The position numbers and the translations under genes were made by a program. Shown here piece after piece: positions 22,813 to 26,526 of a stretch of DNA of 26,526 nt. The notes below the pieces were generated by a model. That model saw nothing but the letters and a program-made list of their open reading frames with translations, searched no databases and was not told the origin of the DNA. Every line of letters begins with the position of its first letter. Within the stretch, counting starts at the first letter, position 1. Origin of the DNA: a virus; the IMG/VR virus record IMGVR_UViG_3300020473_000109, positions 1 to 26,526 of that record; one strand, 5' to 3'.

Positions 22813-23282
22813 GGCATTTCTTTGTAAGGTTTTTTATTACCTTTAAAATCTAACTCTGGATAATACTTCATAGGTATTGTTTCATCCATCCACATATCTC
22901 TTAATTTAAGATGGTCATACCATTTTGGATTTGCATTACTATTAGAAAAATACATTAATCCTACTTTGACTTCTTTGTATCGTGAGCCTTTGTAAGCCAT
23001 TTCTTGTATTTGGTAGTAATCATCCTCTTTTAATTTGTTTGTGCCTTTTACTTCTATAAAATAAATGTAACCTGAATCAACTAAAATGTAATCAGGCAGC
23101 AATATTATTTTTGTGGCAAACCAAAATAAATCTAGTTTGTTTGTTTTTGGGTCAGTTCCTATTCTTAAATAGTCTTTGTTTTCTTCATAACCACTTGTTT
23201 TAAGATAGTTTTGCATAGCAATATCTGCCATGTCCTGTCCTCTATTACGAGATTCGTAAGAATCTTGGTAAGAACTACCCAT
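22797..23282 (-). CDS. PD-(D/E)XK-type nuclease, 161 aa
   Basis: The motif pair LPDYILV (P63-D64) and FIEVKG (E77-V-K79) lies on consecutive strands, with a following DYYQIQEM helix. This is the core of the PD-(D/E)XK nuclease fold, as in VRR-NUC, Holliday-junction resolvases and phage exonucleases. N-terminal residues MGSSYQDSYESRNRGQDMAD are polar. It is the last gene of the minus-strand operon and overlaps the upstream gene by 8 bases. The presence of a single-strand annealing protein in the operon suggests a role in recombination or DNA-end processing. The type (exonuclease, resolvase or nickase) cannot be told from motifs. Confidence 0.75.
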   Translation of the reverse strand: MGSSYQDSYESRNRGQDMADIAMQNYLKTSGYEENKDYLRIGTDPKTNKLDLFWFATKIILLPDYILVDSGYIYFIEVKGTNKLKEDDYYQIQEMAYKGSRYKEVKVGLMYFSNSNANPKWYDHLKLRDMWMDETIPMKYYPELDFKGNKKPYKEMPYNGQ

Positions 23283-23667
23283 TAAAATGATTAATAAGCA
23301 TATTTCTAATCTGTCCTACATGTCTTTTTCTTTGTTCTTCTAGTTCCTTAATCATGTATTCAAAATCAGGTAAACTTACTTGTGATTTAAATTCATCTTG
23401 TGTATTTACAAATTTAATATCTAAATTATATATATCATCCCAAGCTAAATAAAACTCACCTTCACAATTAGGTAACATGAAAGACATGCCACCTCTTTCA
23501 CGAGTTATTTTTTCATGTACCCAATCAGTAATATCTATTTCTAGTTTATTAAAAATAATTCTAATTCCATTGTAACCATAATTGTTTTTCTCAAAAAAAG
23601 AAATTATATCAAAATGGGAGTTCTTTTTGCTTGTCTTCTGGTCTTGCTTTTTCCAAAAGAGCATGGC
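23275..23667 (-). CDS. Unknown protein with uncertain start, about 130 aa
   Basis: The frame is open back to 23751, but the previous gene occupies 23609-23908 in another frame. The nearest internal ATG (MLFWKKQDQKT) is at 23667, still giving a 59-base overlap; the next Met is far downstream, at residue 89 of the open frame. The well-supported part is NSHFDIISFFEKNNYGYNGI, then IDITDWVHEKITRERGGMSF and a helical end ELEEQRKRHVGQIRN. It has no Cys cluster, signal or membrane span. The protein is likely DNA-module related, given its neighbours. The gene is real in its 3' two-thirds; the start needs experiment. Confidence 0.5.
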   Translation of the reverse strand, partial: AMLFWKKQDQKTSKKNSHFDIISFFEKNNYGYNGIRIIFNKLEIDITDWVHEKITRERGGMSFMLPNCEGEFYLAWDDIYNLDIKFVNTQDEFKSQVSLPDFEYMIKELEEQRKRHVGQIRNMLINHFNG

Positions 23668-23908
23668 ATTCTTTATACTCCCAATGATATGGGTTATTTT
23701 CTTTTGTTTGTTTGTATCTTTTTCCACAATATATATTTCCTTCCTTATCACTGTAAGTGATGTTACCTAATCTCTTACAGTCATATTCTTGTTTGCATTT
23801 TGTGTCTGGTGGACTTGGTATGTCAAAATTGTGATTAGGAAATCTTTCCTGCAACTTTTTTTTAAGTGCATCAACATTTATTGATATACCATTGTCCTCT
23901 AAAGCCAC
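23609..23908 (-). CDS. Cys-containing small protein, possibly zinc-binding, 99 aa
   Basis: Translation starts at GTG, overlapping the stop of the annealing-protein gene by 10 bases (a weak ribosome-binding site, AAAGA). The N-terminal half is a helical segment (NVDALKKKLQERFPNHNF). The C-terminal half contains KCKQEYDCKRLGN, IYCGKRY and KECHALL. Spacings are not a textbook zinc finger, but four Cys and several His in 60 residues suggest metal binding. Its end, ARPEDKQKELPF, overlaps the next gene strongly. I do not recognise the family. Confidence 0.55.
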   Translation of the reverse strand: MALEDNGISINVDALKKKLQERFPNHNFDIPSPPDTKCKQEYDCKRLGNITYSDKEGNIYCGKRYKQTKENNPYHWEYKECHALLEKARPEDKQKELPF

Positions 23909-24756
23909 TCTTTAGGACAATCTGTATCGTTCCAAGCCTTCCACCCACAACCTTGATTGTCTTGATAAGTGCTGCATGTCCAAGAAGGTATAGCACCGAA
24001 TTTTTCTGGATTACTTGCCTTCTTTTCTCTGTTGTCCTCTATCCACTGTGAATCACCACAATCAGGACAATTTCTGGTGTTGTCTTCAACATTACCAAAA
24101 ACATCTTCAACTAATTTTTGTTCATCAGTTTTTTTACTATTATCTTTTAACATGTCTTCTACTCTTGTAAGGAATACATCCATGTTTTTTTGTGTCCATT
24201 TATTTATATCATCGTCAGCTAATTTGTTTTCAACTAACTCATAATAAACATCAGTCTTAATTTTATTTCTTGTAGATTCATCTTCAATCATGCCTTCAAG
24301 AATCTTATTAAGTTGTTGACCTACATTTTTTGCAGGTTCTTCTATCATTTTGTCAACTACTTTTTCCATAGCTGCTTGTTCTTCCTTTGTAGGTTTTTTT
24401 ACTGGTACTTTTTCTACCTGGACCTTAGACATTTCTTCTCTGCTAGGTCTTGGTTTTGTGCTACCTTGGTAATTCCAATTAGCTAAAGCTCTACCTATAG
24501 AAGATGTTTCGCAGTTTTCCATCCAAGCGTCAGCATTAGCGAAACCACCTTGACCTTTGGTTTCTTGTGCAATACCTGTAGTAACTGGTTTTGTATCTTG
24601 TATATCTTTGTAAATTTTTGTTCTAATAGTTACACATGTACCATCGTCTGTAATATGAACGACATTAGAATCTATTCTACCTTTTGGAAAATCCTTCCAA
24701 AATTTTTTTAGTCTATCTTCTACTGTTTCATAATTTTCTAAATTAAATTTAGCCAT
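23899..24756 (-). CDS. Phage single-strand annealing protein (actinophage ERF/Sak-like) with zinc ribbon, 285 aa
   Basis: Residues 9-95 match the fold of annealing proteins found in many actinobacterial phages: YETVEDRLKKFWKDFPKGRI, a beta segment TCVTIRTKIYKDIQDTKPVT, then AWMENCETSSIGRALANWNY (the 'ENCETSxxGRALAN' signature around residue 85). A central Lys/Glu-rich helical region follows. C230, C233, C261 and C270 form a zinc-ribbon-like end, preceding Trp-rich residues. It should anneal single strands and promote recombination of phage DNA, working with the nuclease at 22797. The ATG overlaps the TAA of the upstream gene (TAATG) and has GGAGG before it. The family assignment is from the signature. 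Confidence 0.75.
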   Translation of the reverse strand: MAKFNLENYETVEDRLKKFWKDFPKGRIDSNVVHITDDGTCVTIRTKIYKDIQDTKPVTTGIAQETKGQGGFANADAWMENCETSSIGRALANWNYQGSTKPRPSREEMSKVQVEKVPVKKPTKEEQAAMEKVVDKMIEEPAKNVGQQLNKILEGMIEDESTRNKIKTDVYYELVENKLADDDINKWTQKNMDVFLTRVEDMLKDNSKKTDEQKLVEDVFGNVEDNTRNCPDCGDSQWIEDNREKKASNPEKFGAIPSWTCSTYQDNQGCGWKAWNDTDCPKEWL

Positions 24757-25028
24757 TATCCCTCCTTGCCAAATTTGTTCAAGACATCGTAAATTCTTTG
24801 TCTTGTAAGATTTAAAATCTTTGCCAAAGTTATTGCAGAAAAATCATGTTTAAAAGCATGAACTATTAATTCATCTCTTTGCTCCAATAATCTATTAACA
24901 GAGTTTTGTTTCTTAGTTATTTCTTCATTTATATAGTGTAAATTTTTGGCTATGTCTGCTACTGGAATCGTTCCTATTTCCATTTTGATTCCATTGACAT
25001 AAGTTTCGCCATCAATTATTTGTAACAT
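24756..25028 (-). CDS. Small HTH DNA-binding protein, 90 aa
   Basis: The first 40 residues contain a short beta segment and a coiled helix (INEEITKKQNSVNRLLEQRD). The C-terminus, FSAITLAKILNLTRQRIYDV, has the pattern of a helix-turn-helix (AKILNLTRQRIY as turn and recognition helix), as in small sigma-type or excisionase-like regulators. GGAGG lies upstream and it overlaps the previous gene by 17 bases. It may regulate the module or act in DNA replication/recombination. The target site cannot be inferred. Confidence 0.65.
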   Translation of the reverse strand: MLQIIDGETYVNGIKMEIGTIPVADIAKNLHYINEEITKKQNSVNRLLEQRDELIVHAFKHDFSAITLAKILNLTRQRIYDVLNKFGKEG

Positions 25029-25233
25029 TGCTGATTGCCTCCTCTTCTAAATAAACTTTTAAATCGTTTTGTTGATGTATGTCAAGCATACCTACAACAA
25101 AGTTGTATCTTGCTAAATCAATAGCAGCTAATCTTTTCTCTCTTTTAAATCTTTTTCTTAATGCGTAATTATCTGCCAAAATGCCAGAAAATACCCAACT
25201 AAAAATTAAGATTCCTATAAGTATAGACATCAT
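25012..25233 (-). CDS. Small membrane-anchored protein, 73 aa
   Basis: The N-terminus, MMSILIGILIFSWVFSGILA, is a membrane segment followed at once by basic residues (RKRFKREKRLAA), so the rest should be cytoplasmic. The C-terminal half is an acidic helix (DLKVYLEEEAISN). ATGA overlap with the previous stop supports it as real. Small anchored proteins of this kind in phage early operons often tether or inhibit host processes, but there is no direct evidence here. No family recognised. Confidence 0.6.
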   Translation of the reverse strand: MMSILIGILIFSWVFSGILADNYALRKRFKREKRLAAIDLARYNFVVGMLDIHQQNDLKVYLEEEAISNVTNN

Positions 25234-25502
25234 TCTTCCTCCTTTTTTCCTTGTTCCATTTCAATATCCATATCTGGACCTGGCATATTTACCTCCTTGT
25301 CTTGCTCTGCTCTTACTTCATTCATAATTTGCATGTGAAAATTGTAATCCACTGCAAATTGTTCTAATAGACTATCCACTTTAGCCACATTGTGTTTGTT
25401 TAGTTTAATACTAGACTGCGACACTTCTTGACCACCACACGCATTGGCTAAAGCTATAGCCCATTTTTTTAGTTCTTTAGGTTCGCTAAATATATTAGGC
25501 AT
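25230..25502 (-). CDS. Unknown acidic small protein, 90 aa
   Basis: I place the start at ATG 25502, which overlaps the TAA of the upstream gene (TAATG) and has GGGAG upstream; a TTG at 25517 would add five residues. The product is helical (KELKKWAIALANACGGQEVS), with an acidic C-terminus (DMDIEMEQGKKEEE). It has no motif that I recognise. The context of small early genes suggests a regulatory or host-takeover role. Confidence 0.6.
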   Translation of the reverse strand: MPNIFSEPKELKKWAIALANACGGQEVSQSSIKLNKHNVAKVDSLLEQFAVDYNFHMQIMNEVRAEQDKEVNMPGPDMDIEMEQGKKEEE

Positions 25503-25744
25503 TAGCCCATCTCCCAATGTACTTCGCAGTTATTAGCACAATATTGTGCTAATAGATTACCCTCAAAAGAATTAAAATCAGTTATGATTCTATAGTCTGC
25601 ATTTGATTGGTAACTATATTCTGCTCCACATCCATCACAACGCCAAAACTCTATCTTGTTATAGATAGCAAATTGTTCGTTATTACTTGCTTGTGAATCC
25701 CATACAATATGTCTATCGAGTCTAGTATTTAATAGTTGTGGCAT
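25502..25744 (-). CDS. Small zinc-ribbon-like protein, 80 aa
   Basis: The protein has CDGCG at residues 36-40 and YCANNC near 68-73, which can form a four-Cys zinc site. The spacer carries aromatic and Asn residues (AEYSYQSNADYRIITDFNSF). It is coupled to both neighbours by TAATG overlaps and lies in the small-gene part of the minus-strand operon. It could be a DNA- or protein-binding zinc ribbon. Its family is not recognised. Confidence 0.65.
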   Translation of the reverse strand: MPQLLNTRLDRHIVWDSQASNNEQFAIYNKIEFWRCDGCGAEYSYQSNADYRIITDFNSFEGNLLAQYCANNCEVHWEMG

Positions 25745-25860
25745 TATTCCTCCTCATTTTTAATTGGAAAACCATTTATGTCTTCCAATTCTTCATCTAA
25801 GTCGTCTAACAATGGCTTGTCCATAAACCAGTTAAACAATTTATTGTGTGCTTTTGGCAT
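25744..25860 (-). CDS. Small acidic protein, 38 aa
   Basis: The frame starts with ATG (complement of 25858-25860) behind an excellent GGAGG with 5-nt spacing and ends in TAA that overlaps the next ATG. The product, MPKAHNKLFNWFMDKPLLDD followed by LDEELEDINGFPIKNEEE, has a short hydrophobic, Trp/Phe-containing start and a strongly acidic end. The ribosome-binding site and TAATG coupling make a real gene likely. It may be a DNA-mimic-like inhibitor or an accessory peptide; nothing shows which. Confidence 0.65.
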   Translation of the reverse strand: MPKAHNKLFNWFMDKPLLDDLDEELEDINGFPIKNEEE

Positions 25861-25883
25861 ACAACCCTCCTTATTTTTCTTTG

Positions 25884-26066
25884 TTATGCAGTTGGTTCTA
25901 GCTCTAACTCAACGAGCTTAACTATGAACATACTGCCAAAATCTTTGAGTTCTCTAACCTTGCATTTTGCGTCATGCTCGTTGTCGTACTCCCATGTCAT
26001 CGTACCTCCATATACGCTGACACTCCTAACCTGGTATATCATATTATTGACTCCCATGTAATCCAT
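25884..26066 (-). CDS. First gene of the minus-strand operon, unknown, 60 aa (or 52 aa)
   Basis: Two starts are credible. ATG 26066 lies 6 nt after a -10 box and would be read from a leaderless message, giving a 60-aa protein (MDYMGVNN...). ATG 26042 (MIYQVRSVSV) has GGAG with 6-nt spacing and would give 52 aa. The protein is small and beta-rich (SVSVYGGTMTWEYDNEHDAK, FIVKLVELELE), with no special motif. Such proteins often head early operons of phages. I do not recognise its family. Confidence 0.6.
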   Translation of the reverse strand: MDYMGVNNMIYQVRSVSVYGGTMTWEYDNEHDAKCKVRELKDFGSMFIVKLVELELEPTA

Positions 26067-26072
26067 AGTTTA

Positions 26073-26101
26073 ATTCTAGGACATAATTAAAAGTATGTAA
26101 A
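26073..26101 (-). promoter_or_regulatory. Promoter of the minus-strand operon
   Basis: On the minus strand TTTACA (26101-26096) and TAGAAT (26078-26073) are separated by 17 bp, each one mismatch from the sigma70 consensus. The next ATG (26066) starts 6 nt after the -10 hexamer, so transcription should start on or near it. This gives the early/recombination operon its own promoter, just below the terminator of the gene upstream. Confidence 0.7.
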
Positions 26102-26212
26102 CCTTATTTTAATTATTCGCAAGGTCCTGTTCTACTTGTTCTGTTTGTCAAAAAACTCATACAGTCTTCTTTATAGAAAAAACTAAAGGATATATTATGA
26201 GTGGTAGATAAA

Positions 26213-26246
26213 AAAAATAGAGCGTAGTTTCCTACGCTCTATTTTT
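26213..26246. terminator. Strong bidirectional intrinsic terminator
   Basis: A perfect 15-bp stem at 26213-26227 and 26232-26246 has a GC-containing core (TAGAGCGTAG), a TTTC loop, and runs of A and T on its two sides. It follows the partial minus-strand gene (stop at 26258) by 11 bases, so its main task is ending that transcript. It also insulates the promoter at 26073-26101. No plus-strand gene in the window runs into it. Confidence 0.85.
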
Positions 26247-26257
26247 ACCTAGGGAGA

Positions 26258-26526
26258 TTAGTTTGCTACTGCTATTAAATACCAGGGTAAATTTCCTGCT
26301 GCTCCCTCGTTATGATTCCATCCACCATATACATTTACGCCATCAATAGCAGCTCTTCTCGTAAAAGCTGTATATATAAAAGTGTCGTCTGGTTCTAGCC
26401 CAAACTCATCTCTGTATTTGCCTATGTGTATGGCACTTGTTTGCGAGTATGTGTTGCCCTTGACTAATACACATCTACCATTTTTTACATAGCCCACGAT
26501 TGTGTCGTAACTATATAAGAGAGTTA
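26258..26526 (-). CDS. Unknown small protein, 5' truncated (at least 88 aa)
   Basis: The frame is open from the right edge to a stop at 26258, so the visible 88 residues are the C-terminus. A GTG at 26497 could be a start, but upstream residues TLLYSYDTIVGYVKNGRCVL fit a typical opening of small phage proteins ('LxSYxTIVxxxxxG'), so the true start is probably beyond the edge. The protein has YSQTSAIHIGKYRDE and a C-terminus rich in Asn, Gly and Trp. Function is unknown. Its terminator follows at once. Confidence 0.6.
   Translation of the reverse strand, partial: TLLYSYDTIVGYVKNGRCVLVKGNTYSQTSAIHIGKYRDEFGLEPDDTFIYTAFTRRAAIDGVNVYGGWNHNEGAAGNLPWYLIAVAN

Noticed and set aside
23609-23670. A programmed -1 frameshift joining the two overlapping minus-strand genes
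   Set aside because: The two frames differ by +1, and no X-XXY-YYZ slippery heptamer in the right phase was found near AAGCAAAAAGAAC.
26102-26212. A gene between the minus-strand promoter and the terminator
   Set aside because: The 111 bases hold no frame with a plausible start and no clear structure.
1-26526. tRNA genes, integrase, transposase or attachment sites
   Set aside because: No cloverleaf with CCA-type acceptor and T-loop consensus, no tyrosine or serine recombinase motifs and no insertion-sequence ends were seen.

Overview
The window reads as part of the genome of an AT-rich, double-stranded DNA tailed bacteriophage, most likely a short-tailed (podovirus-like) marine phage. Capsid, connector, tail-tip and fibre-like genes lie in one continuous block with no tape-measure or sheath gene. 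Several proteins resemble types common in marine metagenomic phages: a glycine-rich fibre, a Trp-rich MAHFAKI-type protein and a DUF5675 protein. A low-GC marine actinobacterial host is a reasonable inference but not proven. Support comes from TTTTTIP-type mucin-like linkers, an r1t-type holin-like protein, an actinophage-like annealing protein, and two -10 boxes placed exactly 6 nt before an ATG (leaderless transcripts).

Layout. Bases 3-7312 (+): the 3' end of an unknown gene, then three large genes. The first encodes a 1478-aa multi-enzyme 'polyvalent' protein with ParB-like, ADP-ribosyltransferase-like and methyltransferase segments; the next two encode probable virion or ejection proteins. 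Bases 7313-7497: a strong extended -10 promoter and a leader that can fold into an H-type pseudoknot. Bases 7498-9177: scaffold-like gene, major capsid protein and an intrinsic terminator. Bases 9196-12472: small head protein, connector-like protein and a beta-propeller tail protein. Bases 12473-15348: tail/fibre block, including a cupredoxin-like protein and a polyglycine adhesin. Bases 15365-18165: four tightly packed genes, three of them clear paralogues. Bases 18158-21590: lysis cassette behind its own promoter, with small membrane proteins, a huge Glu-rich secreted protein, two holin candidates, a DUF5675 putative peptidoglycan enzyme and two tiny Cys-rich reading frames. Bases 21643-22812: metallophosphoesterase.

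From 26042/26066 down to 22797 a second operon runs on the minus strand: zinc-binding and membrane small proteins, an HTH protein, a single-strand annealing protein with zinc ribbon, a Cys-containing protein and a PD-(D/E)XK nuclease. It looks like a recombination (probably early) module. It meets the plus-strand genes tail to tail, with a 16-bp overlap at 22797-22812. At the right edge a partial minus-strand gene ends at a strong bidirectional terminator.

The most striking whole-window signal is that I found no GATC anywhere, although composition predicts tens. This suggests selection by a GATC-specific restriction system. No tRNA, integrase, CRISPR, insertion sequence, terminase or polymerase gene is visible, so the window is an incomplete phage genome.
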